DNA of 33,403 nt from Zobellella denitrificans (GTDB lineage: Bacteria; Pseudomonadota; Gammaproteobacteria; Enterobacterales; Aeromonadaceae), in contig NZ_NMUO01000036.1 in the NCBI RefSeq assembly GCF_002237365.1, positions 1 to 33,403 on the forward strand, given 5' to 3'. A program made the position numbers and the translations under genes. Below the pieces are notes generated by a model, which was not told the DNA's origin, searched no databases, and was given only the letters and a program-made list of their open reading frames with translations. The first letter of the stretch is position 1, and every line of letters starts with the position of its first letter. Below, piece by piece: positions 1 through 6,806 of the stretch.

Positions 1-175
1 CCCACAGCCGCCGCTCCGCCTGGGCCTGCTCCAGCCGCAACTGCGACACCACCCCCTGCCTGAGGGCGGGCGGGATCACCGACGCCGGGAACAACGCCGC
101 CGCCGCCCGCTCTATGTCCGGCAGCAGGGGCAGGTGGACGGGCTGGGCCGGTTCGATACGGTAATGGCGGGTCAT
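1..175 (-). CDS. GNAT family N-acetyltransferase, N-terminal part (cut by window edge)
   Basis: The minus strand opens with an ATG at 175-173, preceded by a GGAG Shine-Dalgarno about five bases upstream, and stays open to the window edge, giving 58 visible codons. The peptide begins MTRHYRIEPAQP and continues with a leucine/proline-rich stretch and 'DIERAAAALFPASVIP'. This is the usual opening of GNAT acetyltransferases, where beta-1 and the first helix precede the acetyl-CoA site. The acetyl-CoA binding loop lies outside the window, so substrate and exact subfamily cannot be judged. The family call rests only on the N-terminal pattern. Confidence 0.6.
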   Translation of the reverse strand, partial: MTRHYRIEPAQPVHLPLLPDIERAAAALFPASVIPPALRQGVVSQLRLEQAQAERRLW

Positions 176-198
176 GTCGGCTCCGGATAAGCGAAAGG

Positions 199-223
199 CG
201 CCGGTGGCCGGAGGCCGCCGGCG
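199..223 (-). terminator. Hairpin after the VOC gene, possible weak terminator
   Basis: Eleven-base arms (199-209 and 213-223) pair around a three-base loop with one G-T mismatch. On the minus strand the stem lies just downstream of the VOC gene stop and is followed by CCTTTCGCTT, a poor uridine tract. It could stop transcription from the VOC gene before the GNAT gene, but the weak tail leaves this uncertain. Confidence 0.4.
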
Positions 224-249
224 GCGCAGCGCGGATGGTAAAGAGGCTG

Positions 250-624
250 TCAGGACAAGCGCGGCGAGCAGAACCACAGCTTGTTGCCCTCGCTGTCCAG
301 GAAGCTGCCGATGTGAAAGAGATCGTCGTACAGCGCCACCGGATCGGCGATGGTCACGCCCCGCTCCCGCAGCCGGGCCTCGGTATCCGGGGCGTGATCG
401 CAGGCCAGGGTGAGGCGCGGGTTGGGCTCGGCCGTGGGCCGGCCGTACCAGTCGTCCTTGAGCAGCAGGGTCACCTCCCCCAGCTGGAAGCCCACCGCCT
501 CGCCACCCTCGGTGGCCGGCGCCAGCCCGAGCACCTCAGCGTAGAAGCGCTCTGCCCTCGCCTTGTCGGACACCGCCAGGGCGATCACCTTGACCTGCTG
601 CAATCCCAATGAAGAACTGGCCAT
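250..624 (-). CDS. VOC (glyoxalase/bleomycin resistance) family protein
   Basis: A 124-aa single-domain protein of the vicinal oxygen chelate fold. It starts with the typical 'QVKVIALAVSDKARAERFYAEVLGL' type beta-alpha-beta module and ends with the second half-module 'SFLDSEGNKLWF'. Family members are metal-dependent lyases, isomerases, dioxygenases or drug-binding proteins; the substrate here is unknown. A longer reading to 654 adds ten residues, but the ATG at 624 has a CGGAG site 8-9 bases upstream and begins MASSSLG, so it is preferred. It is a single-gene unit between a GNAT gene and an antiporter gene. Confidence 0.85.
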   Translation of the reverse strand: MASSSLGLQQVKVIALAVSDKARAERFYAEVLGLAPATEGGEAVGFQLGEVTLLLKDDWYGRPTAEPNPRLTLACDHAPDTEARLRERGVTIADPVALYDDLFHIGSFLDSEGNKLWFCSPRLS

Positions 625-689
625 GAGGGGTACTCCGGGTAAATGAAGGAACACCCTAAGTATAATGGCTGCCGTGGCGCCGGCCCGGC

Positions 690-1892
690 TCAGCGCAGCA
701 CCTTCTTTACCAGCAGGGGGCCGAGCAATTCAAACACTATGGTGGAGCAGACCACCACCGGCAGCAGGCGGGCGCCGTATTCGGGGAACTGCTCCGCCGC
801 CAGCAGCGCCATGCCGATGGCCATGCCCGCCTGGGGCGTGAGAGCCAGGCCGATATGGGGCGGCAGCCGCGCCCGGCGGGCCGGCGACGCCAGGCGAATG
901 CCGAGCCACCCCCCCAGCCAGCGGCCGAACAGCCGCAGCAGCACATAGGCCAGCGCCAGGCCCAGGGCGTCGTCCAGCTGGCGGAGATCGATGATCATCC
1001 CCGACAGCACGAAAAAGAACACCAGAAAGGGCCACTCGATATGCTCGATGGCGCGGAACGAGCGGGTATGGTGCGGCGAGAAGTTGGCGATGAGGGTGCC
1101 GGCGGTCATGGCCGCCAGCAGGGGCGACACCCCGAGCCAGGCCGAACAGCCGGCCAGCAGCAGGATAAGGGCCACCGCCTCCACCTGGGTCGGCTCGCCC
1201 GGCGCCAGCCGGCCGGTGAGCCAGGCGGCGGGAAAACCGATGAGCCCGCCCAGCAACAGGGCCCCGCCCAGTTCCCACAGCGCCCGCAACAGGGCCAGGT
1301 TGCCATCGCCCGCCAGCAGCCAGCCGAGCAGCGCCATGGCCAGGCCGAACACCAGTATGCCCCAGCCATCGTCGATGGCGACAATGCCGAGCAGCACCCG
1401 CGCCGCCAGCCGGGTGTCGTTGCTGCCGCGCACGGTGTCGCGCACCGCCGCCGGATCCGTTGCCACCGAAATGGCCGCCAGGGCGATGGCCACCACCAGC
1501 GGCACCCCCAGCAACCACAATCCCGCCCCTACCACCACCACGCTGCACAGCACCACCGCCAGTGAAATTACGGTGATCAGCCAGCCGGTACGGCGCAGCC
1601 GCGCCAGGGTCAGCTCGCTGCCGAGCAGAAAGGCCACCATCACCAGCGCCAGCTCGATCAGCGGCCGGGCCAGCTCATCCAGCAGGGCGGCGGGCCGGGG
1701 CAGCCACAGCTGCTGCACCACGGCGATCAGCACGCCAAGCAGCACCAGCAGCGACACCCGGGGCAGCGCGGTGCGCGCCGCCAACACATCGGCGGCAATG
1801 CTCAACGACAGTATCCCCCCCAGCAGCACCATGTTCAGCGCGGCGCCGTGGGCGGAAAAGGCAACAAGGGCATCGGCAAGCAGCGGCGACAC
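690..1892 (-). CDS. Cation:proton antiporter (CPA family)
   Basis: A 400-aa polytopic inner-membrane protein with about 11-12 hydrophobic segments. The diagnostic signs are the 'ATDPAAV' motif near residue 145 and the paired aspartates in 'VAIDDGWGILVFG' near residue 170, which correspond to the ion-binding unwound helix and the DD pair of CPA antiporters. Such proteins exchange Na+ or K+ for H+ and support pH and salt homeostasis, which fits an ectoine-making organism. The start is a GTG at 1892 with GGGAG six bases upstream. There is no C-terminal TrkA-N or other cytoplasmic domain, so it is a minimal transporter. Ion specificity cannot be read from the sequence. Confidence 0.85.
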   Translation of the reverse strand: MSPLLADALVAFSAHGAALNMVLLGGILSLSIAADVLAARTALPRVSLLVLLGVLIAVVQQLWLPRPAALLDELARPLIELALVMVAFLLGSELTLARLRRTGWLITVISLAVVLCSVVVVGAGLWLLGVPLVVAIALAAISVATDPAAVRDTVRGSNDTRLAARVLLGIVAIDDGWGILVFGLAMALLGWLLAGDGNLALLRALWELGGALLLGGLIGFPAAWLTGRLAPGEPTQVEAVALILLLAGCSAWLGVSPLLAAMTAGTLIANFSPHHTRSFRAIEHIEWPFLVFFFVLSGMIIDLRQLDDALGLALAYVLLRLFGRWLGGWLGIRLASPARRARLPPHIGLALTPQAGMAIGMALLAAEQFPEYGARLLPVVVCSTIVFELLGPLLVKKVLR

Positions 1893-2004
1893 GGCATTCT
1901 CCCGTCAGGGTCCCGCTCCCAGTGTAGCCAATGGATCAGGCCGGGGCCGGATAAAGCCGCACCCAGCCCTGCAGCAGGACGGCGGCGCACGGCACAACCG
2001 CTCC

Positions 2005-2499
2005 TCAGGCCTTATCCGCCAGCCATTTGTACATCACCAGGGCGTCCACATCGCCCAGGCGGGGATGATGGAAGGCCCCCGGCAGCCGGCCCACGGTGGC
2101 AAAACCGAGCTTGCTCCACAGCCGCACCGCGCCCTCGTTGGTCGAGGCCACAAAGTTGAACTGCATGGCCCGGTAGCCGAGCGCCAGCGCCACCTGCTGG
2201 GAATGTTCGCACATGGCGCTGGCCAGGCCCCGCCCGCGCGCCGCCGCCGACACCATGTAGCCGCAGTTGCACACGTGGCTGCCGGGCCCGGCCTGGTTGG
2301 TTTTGATGTAGTAGGTGCCGAGGATGCGGCCTTCCTCCTCGGCCACGAAGGTCTGGCGCGGCAGCTCCAGCCACAGCTGGCGGGCCTGCTCGCGGTGAAT
2401 ATCCCGCGGGTAGGCATAGGTGTCGCCGGCGGCGGCGATGTCGCGGAAGATGGGCCAGATCTGCTCGAAGTCGTCTTGGGTTGCTGCTCTGATGTTCAT
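2005..2499 (-). CDS. GNAT family N-acetyltransferase
   Basis: A 164-aa complete GNAT protein beginning MNIRAATQDDFEQIWPIF. Visible landmarks are the central strand 'TFVAEEEGRILGTYYIK', the acetyl-CoA pyrophosphate loop 'AARGRGLASAMCEHS' and the terminal 'NEGAVRLWSKLGFATVGRLPGAF' segment typical of small-molecule acetyltransferases. The substrate is unknown. The ATG at 2499 is chosen because the protein then begins at the usual family position; a TTG ten codons earlier is possible. Neither start has a clear Shine-Dalgarno. It lies downstream of the DoxX gene but beyond that gene's terminator, so it is probably a separate transcript. Confidence 0.85.
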   Translation of the reverse strand: MNIRAATQDDFEQIWPIFRDIAAAGDTYAYPRDIHREQARQLWLELPRQTFVAEEEGRILGTYYIKTNQAGPGSHVCNCGYMVSAAARGRGLASAMCEHSQQVALALGYRAMQFNFVASTNEGAVRLWSKLGFATVGRLPGAFHHPRLGDVDALVMYKWLADKA

Positions 2500-2563
2500 G
2501 CTGTTTGCGCAATAGGGGGAATCAACCAATGGGAGGCCATCTATAGCACGGATGCCCGCCGCA

Positions 2564-2591
2564 GAAAATAAAACGGCGCCCCGGGGCGCCG
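2564..2591 (-). terminator. Rho-independent terminator of the DoxX gene
   Basis: A perfect GC palindrome (2574-2591, CGGCGCCCCGGGGCGCCG) followed on the minus strand by TTTTATTTTC. It lies 20 bases past the DoxX stop codon and separates that gene from the GNAT gene. Confidence 0.8.
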
Positions 2592-2610
2592 CTGCAGGAT
2601 CGGGCCCGGC

Positions 2611-3003
2611 TCAGCGCCGGCCGCGCAGGCAGTCCAGGCTCCAGCTGCCGCCACCGGCGAACACAAAGTAGAAGAAGGTGAAGCAGAACATAATGGCCAG
2701 CTCGCCGCCGTTGTTCAGCGGCCAGAAATCCCGCGGGGCGTGGGCGATAAAGTAGGCGAAGGCCATCAGCCCCGAGAGCACGAAGGCCACCGGCCGGGTG
2801 AACAGGCCCACCAGCAGCAGGGCGCCGCCGAACAGCTCCAGCACCCCGGCCACGCCGGAAAGCGAGAACAGATCAAACTCGCCCCGCTGGGCGGCGGGAA
2901 AGCCGAACAGTTTCTGCCCGCCGTGCTGCATGAACAGGAAGGCGGACACCGCCCGCACCACGCTCAGCACCCGGGGACGCCACGCATTGAGGAATTTTTC
3001 CAT
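2611..3003 (-). CDS. DoxX family membrane protein
   Basis: A 130-aa protein with four hydrophobic segments. The first contains 'SAFLFMQHGGQKLFGFP', the second 'LELFGGALLLVGLFTRPVAFVLSGLMAF', and 'DFWPLNNGGELAIMFCFTFFYF' follows; this is the DoxX/YphA-type layout. Family members are small inner-membrane proteins, some linked to quinone or redox stress responses, but the role of this one is unknown. The ATG at 3003 has GGAG seven bases upstream; longer readings lack family similarity. It has its own terminator at 2564-2591. A second, more distant DoxX protein is at 17252. Confidence 0.88.
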   Translation of the reverse strand: MEKFLNAWRPRVLSVVRAVSAFLFMQHGGQKLFGFPAAQRGEFDLFSLSGVAGVLELFGGALLLVGLFTRPVAFVLSGLMAFAYFIAHAPRDFWPLNNGGELAIMFCFTFFYFVFAGGGSWSLDCLRGRR

Positions 3004-3103
3004 CTTTATTCTCCGTGTTGTGTTGTTATCAATATTGAATTCAGGCCGCCATTGTAACGGCATAACCGGCACCGGACGAATCCCAAGTACCGCTATTGGC
3101 AGA

Positions 3104-3772
3104 TCACCAGATCCCCTTCGCCATCCTGCCGCGCCGCGCCAGCTCCTTGTCGCTCGGCTCGGCAGCGGCGAACGTGCCGGGCCGGATTTCGCCAGCAGGC
3201 ACATAGGTGCTCATCACCACGCCGCCGGCCGACACCCGGGAGCGGACGAGCCGCAGCGCGCAGGGCCTGATCGCCTCGCCGAAGAGGCGCTTGCCCCGCC
3301 CGAGCAGCAGCGGAAAGGTCCAGACATGGTATTCGTCTATCAGGGCGGCGGCCTGCAGCGTGTGCAGCAGATTGCCGCTGCCGATGACCTGCAGGCTGGG
3401 GCCCGGCCGGGCCTTGAGCGCCTGGATGGCCGCGACGACATCGCCACGGAGCAGGGCCGAATTGTGCCAGTGGAGCGCCGTTAGTGTGCGCGACGCGACA
3501 TGCTTTTTGGCGGCATTGAGCGTGTTCGCCACCGGAGCCTCGCCGGGCTGGTACGGCCAGTAGGCCTCGAAGATCTCGTAGGTTTTGCGGCCGAGTACCA
3601 GCTCCCGATCCTGGCCGGTAAACCCCGCCGCCGAGAGATCCATGGCCTCATCCCAGTAGTTGAACATCCAGCCGCCGAGGGCAAAGCCGCCGGTCGGATC
3701 TTCCTCCGGCCCGCCGGGGGCCTGCATGATGCCGTCCAGCGACACAAAGGTAGAGGCGATGAGCCTTCTCAT
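3104..3772 (-). CDS. Dihydrofolate reductase family protein (RibD C-terminal-like)
   Basis: A 222-aa protein of the RibD_C/DHFR-like fold. It begins with 'MRRLIASTFVSLDGIMQAPGG', the typical opening of YyaP/YwjB-like reductases. 'ELVLGRKTYEIFEAYWPYQ', 'LQVIGSGNLLHTL' (dinucleotide-binding region) and 'EYHVWTFPLLLGRGKRLF' follow. Proteins of this group probably reduce pterin- or pyrimidine-like substrates with NADPH, but the substrate is not established. The start has AGGAG seven bases upstream. The C-terminal 25 residues extend slightly past the usual domain end. It is a single-gene unit. Confidence 0.88.
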   Translation of the reverse strand: MRRLIASTFVSLDGIMQAPGGPEEDPTGGFALGGWMFNYWDEAMDLSAAGFTGQDRELVLGRKTYEIFEAYWPYQPGEAPVANTLNAAKKHVASRTLTALHWHNSALLRGDVVAAIQALKARPGPSLQVIGSGNLLHTLQAAALIDEYHVWTFPLLLGRGKRLFGEAIRPCALRLVRSRVSAGGVVMSTYVPAGEIRPGTFAAAEPSDKELARRGRMAKGIW

Positions 3773-3826
3773 GGCAACACTCCTGCCGTGTTTAAGAGGC
3801 GGGCCCGGCCGGTCGCCGCCCTGCGG

Positions 3827-4147
3827 TTAGCCGAGGATATCGGCCCCTTTATGGCCTTCCGGCACGCCCTGGACCAACAGCACCTCGCCCAAGGTATGCC
3901 GGGTGCGAAGGGGCCGAATCGCCCCATAGGCATCGGACTCGTACCAGCCCCTGGCCTGCTCCATTGAGGGGAACTCGATAACGACCAGATCGCCGGACCA
4001 GGCTCCCTCCAGTGGCACATAGGGCCCGCCGTGAACGAGGTACTTGCCGGAGAAGGGCGCCAGCGTCGCGTCTATGCGCTGCAGGTACTCCTTTATCTCC
4101 AGGCCAAACCGGGTTTCGCGTATCACGGCAACAGCATATGCGGTCAT
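3827..4147 (-). CDS. DUF1330 domain protein
   Basis: A 106-aa protein matching the DUF1330 pattern (dimeric alpha/beta-barrel, ferredoxin-like). It shows 'MTAYAVAVIRETRFGLEIKEYL', 'GGPYVPLEGAWSGDLVVIEFPSMEQARGWYESDAY' and the final strand with 'RHTLGEVLLVQGV'. No reaction is firmly assigned to this family. The ATG is preceded by TGGAG six bases upstream. It is the last GC-rich gene before the cassette block and is intact. Confidence 0.85.
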   Translation of the reverse strand: MTAYAVAVIRETRFGLEIKEYLQRIDATLAPFSGKYLVHGGPYVPLEGAWSGDLVVIEFPSMEQARGWYESDAYGAIRPLRTRHTLGEVLLVQGVPEGHKGADILG

Positions 4148-4242
4148 CTCTGGCTCCAGGGAGTGTGGGTTGATGGTGCAGTCCGGCGCCTGCGTTAAGG
4201 GCGCACTGTGGCGAGTTTAGTAGAATGTTGGGTTGGGCAGCT

Positions 4243-4431
4243 TTATGGGAACGAAAACAGGTTGACGAGCAGCCCATTCGGATCGGCAACCATAAAACGC
4301 CTCATGCCAAAGCTTTCATCACGCAGTTCCTGCGCGATACGGAAACCGCGCTGCCGCACCGCGGAGTACGCCGCCTCAACGTCTTTGTTTTCCATCGCGG
4401 TTGCCTTCTTCGGCATGGCTCCTCCACTCAC
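4243..4431 (-). pseudogene. VOC family protein, C-terminal half only
   Basis: An open frame of 62 codons whose residues 17-62 match the second half of a glyoxalase-like VOC protein: 'DVEAAYSAVRQRGFRIAQEL' followed by 'GMRRFMVADPNGLLVNLFSF'. The first beta-alpha-beta-beta-beta module is missing. A GTG opens the frame and an internal ATG at 4416 lies just after GGAGGA, so a short product could be made, but it could not form a normal VOC domain. About 100 bases upstream is a truncated attC site, so the 5' half was probably lost when the cassette block arrived or when its edge was deleted. It could instead be a piece of a further decayed cassette. Confidence 0.65.
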
Positions 4432-4536
4432 TGCATCAAATATGATCAGCCCAAGGGGCTGGGCTGGATCATCTCATATCGTTATCGAGGTGTGTCCGTT
4501 AAAGCGGGTGAGGTCCAGAGCGAATTTAATGTGGTT

Positions 4537-4543
4537 GTTAGGC
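4537..4543 (-). other. Truncated attC of the last cassette (R'' box only)
   Basis: GCCTAAC on the minus strand overlaps the stop codon of the 4538-5368 gene and exactly complements the first bases of that cassette (GTTAGGC at 5385-5379). No GTTRRRY R' box follows in the next 130 bases, and no attC-like stem can be made, so the 3' part of this site has been lost or replaced. This marks the left edge of the array. Confidence 0.7.
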
Positions 4544-5368
4544 ATTTGCCAGTTGCTGTACCTTTTCTTCCATTTTCATGGCTTGCCTTAAAGCCTCATC
4601 CCCGAACTGCTCACCACTAATAACGACCTGCATCGCAGCAAGAATCTTGAACTCAAACTTCCTTTGAATCCAGTTGACTTTACCGATTCTCGTTTGATCA
4701 AATTCAGCTACCTCAGCCTCAGATAGAGCTGAATTCAGTAATTGCCGTATACCTGGATCTAAATGCCAGTTAAGTTTTTCGCTGTCTTTTTGTCCCATTT
4801 GGATCAGAAGAGCCGTTCGCAATATGATCGCTTGATATGTACTCACAAGTGCCCAAGTATATTCACCGACATAGGGCCGAACCCTCTCTCGGGAACCAAC
4901 ATTGTCTTCGTACATTTGAGTTATTTTTCCGGTGGATAACTCTCCGACCATCGCTTGGAAGTCTCGATGGTTTTTCATGGAAGAATATTCATCTTCTGTG
5001 AGAATATCGATAAACCCCATTACTACTGGTATATTTTTCCTGGCTGCCAAAACGCCGTCCCAAAGAGTCTCTATAGCTGAGAGCTTTCGCTCAATTGATA
5101 GCTTTTGGGTTTGGCCAATTGATGCGTTAGCTAAACGGACTTTTTCAGCTTCTCTTTCAATCGAAGTCTTTAACAAGATTGCATTTTTCTCTGATTCTGC
5201 TTTCAGCTCATTGTTTATATGAGTGAGCTTAAGGTCATATTCATGTTTGATGCTGTGTCGCAATCTCTCAGAAAGCCAATTGCGGCTCAAAAATACAAGC
5301 ACTCCTGCAAGAGCGGCGCTTACTCCGGCTGAGCTAAGCAGTGTTAAGAGAAAATCGGCTAGTTCCAT
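4538..5368 (-). CDS. Cassette protein: N-terminal membrane segment plus coiled coil, unknown function
   Basis: A 276-aa protein, the largest cassette gene here. Residues 5-28 form one transmembrane helix ('LLTLLSSAGVSAALAGVLVFL'-type). Residues 30-95 are charged and heptad-like ('HEYDLKLTHINNELKAESEK...'), predicting a coiled coil, and a mostly helical cytoplasmic domain follows to the end. I do not recognise a catalytic motif. A single membrane anchor with a long helical stalk also occurs in many uncharacterised cassette and phage-defence proteins, but nothing here proves such a role. The start ATG at 5368 lies 17 bases inside the cassette, so expression must rely on a promoter upstream in the array or a very short leader. 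The stop codon overlaps the R'' box of its truncated attC. Confidence 0.75.
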   Translation of the reverse strand: MELADFLLTLLSSAGVSAALAGVLVFLSRNWLSERLRHSIKHEYDLKLTHINNELKAESEKNAILLKTSIEREAEKVRLANASIGQTQKLSIERKLSAIETLWDGVLAARKNIPVVMGFIDILTEDEYSSMKNHRDFQAMVGELSTGKITQMYEDNVGSRERVRPYVGEYTWALVSTYQAIILRTALLIQMGQKDSEKLNWHLDPGIRQLLNSALSEAEVAEFDQTRIGKVNWIQRKFEFKILAAMQVVISGEQFGDEALRQAMKMEEKVQQLANA

Positions 5369-5378
5369 GTTTATTTAT

Positions 5379-5451
5379 GCCTAACGCCTCCAACAGGAGT
5401 GCGCGTTAGCGCGTCCCGGCCGAAGGCCCTTGCTGCTTTGATTTGTTATAT
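5379..5451 (-). other. attC recombination site (73 bp)
   Basis: On the minus strand R'' is ATATAAC (5451-5445) and R' is GTTAGGC (5385-5379, perfect GTTRRRY). The interior holds GGCC-gaa-GGCC (5418-5428) and CGC-gtta-GCG stems. The 3' end of the preceding gene (stop at 5406) overlaps the site, as is common in compact cassettes. Confidence 0.82.
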
Positions 5452-5915
5452 GCCTCTTGGAGCGTCTCCATATATTTCTCCCACAATGTAACACTGTCTC
5501 TTGCTAACTCAAGGGCATCTAAGAAATCTTCATTGCTCAGTATGGTATATTTACACTTCATGACTTCTCCGCCTCCATTGCCGGTTAGCCAACCCGATGT
5601 ATCCCTACGCTTACCTGAAATATGAGGCTGTCGCTCTGTTCGCAAGGACCGCGTCAACTTACAGTGCTTAGAGCCGTTCGCGAGATCAGCGCAAATCATT
5701 AGAGGTCTGTGACTGTTTATGTATAAATCTACCTCCTTCGCTGTAATCCCAAGCTTATTCAAATGGATAATCCAGTCCCTAATGTGGTAGCAATGAATAA
5801 AGAATGAAACTACATCATCGTCATATGAGTCTCTATCATGTGACGATGAAAATATTCCTTCATATATTTTTTCCATGCGAGCCAAATATCTTTTAGCTCG
5901 TTCTAGTTGTTCCAC
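5406..5915 (-). CDS. Cassette protein of unknown function with HxxRDW and ANGSKH motifs
   Basis: A 169-aa soluble, mostly helical protein. Two motifs stand out: 'FFIHCYHIRDWI' near residue 40 and 'ICADLANGSKH' near residue 75, both rich in His, Asp, Arg and Lys. I have the impression that this pairing recurs in unnamed bacterial proteins, but no function comes to mind. A HEPN-like helical RNase fold is a possibility, without the canonical RxxxxH spacing to support it. The start ATG at 5915 lies 19 bases after the cassette junction at 5934-5940 and the 3' end runs into attC 5379-5451. Codon use is AT-rich relative to the chromosomal genes either side. Confidence 0.72.
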   Translation of the reverse strand: MEQLERAKRYLARMEKIYEGIFSSSHDRDSYDDDVVSFFIHCYHIRDWIIHLNKLGITAKEVDLYINSHRPLMICADLANGSKHCKLTRSLRTERQPHISGKRRDTSGWLTGNGGGEVMKCKYTILSNEDFLDALELARDSVTLWEKYMETLQEAYNKSKQQGPSAGTR

Positions 5916-5933
5916 GCACGTACTCTCTCAGGC

Positions 5934-6011
5934 ATTTAACTCTGAGCTTTGCGGAAATTTTGGAGCCGCGAAGCGGTGGAAAAATTGTCTGACAACAGCG
6001 ATTTGTTATGC
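5934..6011 (-). other. attC recombination site (78 bp)
   Basis: Minus-strand R'' is GCATAAC (6011-6005) and R' is GTTAAAT (5940-5934, perfect GTTRRRY). The interior folds well: AATTTT (5956-5961) pairs with AAAATT (5981-5986) around the CCGC-gaa-GCGG stem (5966-5976). The stop codon of the 6006-6362 gene overlaps its edge. Confidence 0.85.
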
Positions 6012-6362
6012 AAAGCCAAGGTCCTTACGCATTTCTCTCAATAATGCTCGCTGAGCAGTGTCTCTGGCTGTCGTACCTGGTGGACTATCCTTCAATTCTT
6101 GAAGCTTTTCGAGCACAGTTTCCGAAGCGTATAGTTGTAACTTTAACTCCCAATAGGCATATTTTTTCTTCGATTCATCGGAGTCTTTGAGCGCAACTTC
6201 CCGATATGCATCGAGCAAACCATCACAGGAGGCCTTGTAGTCTAAAAGCCACATCTCCCTTAGTTTTGATCTCTGCTCCAGGAAATGTTTGATCAAAAAT
6301 GTGATCACACCACCTAAGCCAATACCGGATAGGAAAGATGTAAAGGCTCCAAATTCATTCAT
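6006..6362 (-). CDS. Cassette protein: one membrane helix plus helical tail, unknown function
   Basis: A 118-aa protein beginning MNEFGAFTSFLSGIGLGGV. Residues 5-26 form one membrane segment; the rest is a charged helical tail ('KHFLEQRSKLREMWLLDYKA' and a C-terminal 'AQRALLREMRKDLGFA'). The ATG at 6362 has AGGGAG five bases upstream; an ATG at 6383 lies inside the attC site and is unlikely to be used. No enzymatic motif is seen. The topology recalls the 276-aa cassette product, suggesting two small membrane-anchored helical proteins in one array, but there is no visible sequence similarity. Confidence 0.75.
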   Translation of the reverse strand: MNEFGAFTSFLSGIGLGGVITFLIKHFLEQRSKLREMWLLDYKASCDGLLDAYREVALKDSDESKKKYAYWELKLQLYASETVLEKLQELKDSPPGTTARDTAQRALLREMRKDLGFA

Positions 6363-6379
6363 ACTCACTCCCTGTGACT

Positions 6380-6453
6380 GCATAACGATAAGCTAAGGGG
6401 TGGGCTTTAGCCCATCCCAGTAAGCCAGCGACGGATTAAGCGCCTTGTTATGC
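6380..6453 (-). other. attC recombination site (74 bp)
   Basis: Both ends carry the same box: minus-strand R'' GCATAAC (6453-6447) and R' GTTATGC (6386-6380), so the outer stem pairs perfectly. The centre holds TGGGCT-tt-AGCCCA (6401-6414), flanked by further GGG/CCC pairing. Confidence 0.87.
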
Positions 6454-6464
6454 GGTGAAAGCTG

Positions 6465-6683
6465 TTAACTAGTGTGGCATGGCTTACAGCAGTAATAGCA
6501 TCCGTTGATTCTTAGGGTTGGGTTGGCTTGTTTAGCAGCAGCAACAGCTCCTCGACAATCCAAGTGATAACCCAAGGGAACCTGATTATTTTGATGCGGC
6601 ATGAAGCTGCAGCCAGTGGTTGCGTTGTGCACTTCGAAATCACCATTCGATTGCTGATTTTTGTTAATTATAAAGTTTTGCAT
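6465..6683 (-). CDS. Small cysteine-rich cassette protein
   Basis: A 72-aa protein with six cysteines at residues 25, 43, 62, 65, 66 and 69 and a following histidine at 70. The C-terminal motif is 'INGCYYCCKPCHTS', a CxxCCxxCH cluster that could bind zinc or iron or form disulfides. There is no signal peptide, so a cytoplasmic metal site is more likely than secreted disulfides. I believe close relatives occur as cassettes in Vibrio superintegrons, but this is memory rather than a search. Function is unknown. The gene is followed by attC 6380-6453 and starts about 45 bases after the previous junction at 6729-6735. Confidence 0.82.
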   Translation of the reverse strand: MQNFIINKNQQSNGDFEVHNATTGCSFMPHQNNQVPLGYHLDCRGAVAAAKQANPTLRINGCYYCCKPCHTS

Positions 6684-6728
6684 ATTTAGTCCTCTTTCCT
6701 TGTGGATATTGATCTACGTCTCTCGGCT

Positions 6729-6806
6729 GCATAACGCCAAGAGCAACGGTGCAGATTTAGCTGCGTCCGGCATCCGAGGGGTGCTAGTTGGCGCGCCGTG
6801 TTATGG
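6729..6806 (-). other. attC recombination site (78 bp)
   Basis: Minus-strand R'' is CCATAAC (6806-6800) and R' is GTTATGC (6735-6729). The R'' box does not match its neighbour R' but exactly complements the GTTATGG that opens its own cassette at 7263-7257, the signature of an excisable cassette. The interior contains GCAGAT-ttag-CTGC pairing. The stop codon of the 6784-7236 gene lies inside the site. Confidence 0.84.

Noticed and set aside
4180-4200. GTTAAGG near 4190 as a further attC end
   Set aside because: The last base is not a pyrimidine and no partner box or stem is found at the expected distance.
4451-4478. CAGCCC-aag-GGGCTG hairpin as a terminator of the array
   Set aside because: It lacks a T run on either strand; left as an unexplained stem in the gap between the truncated attC and the VOC remnant.
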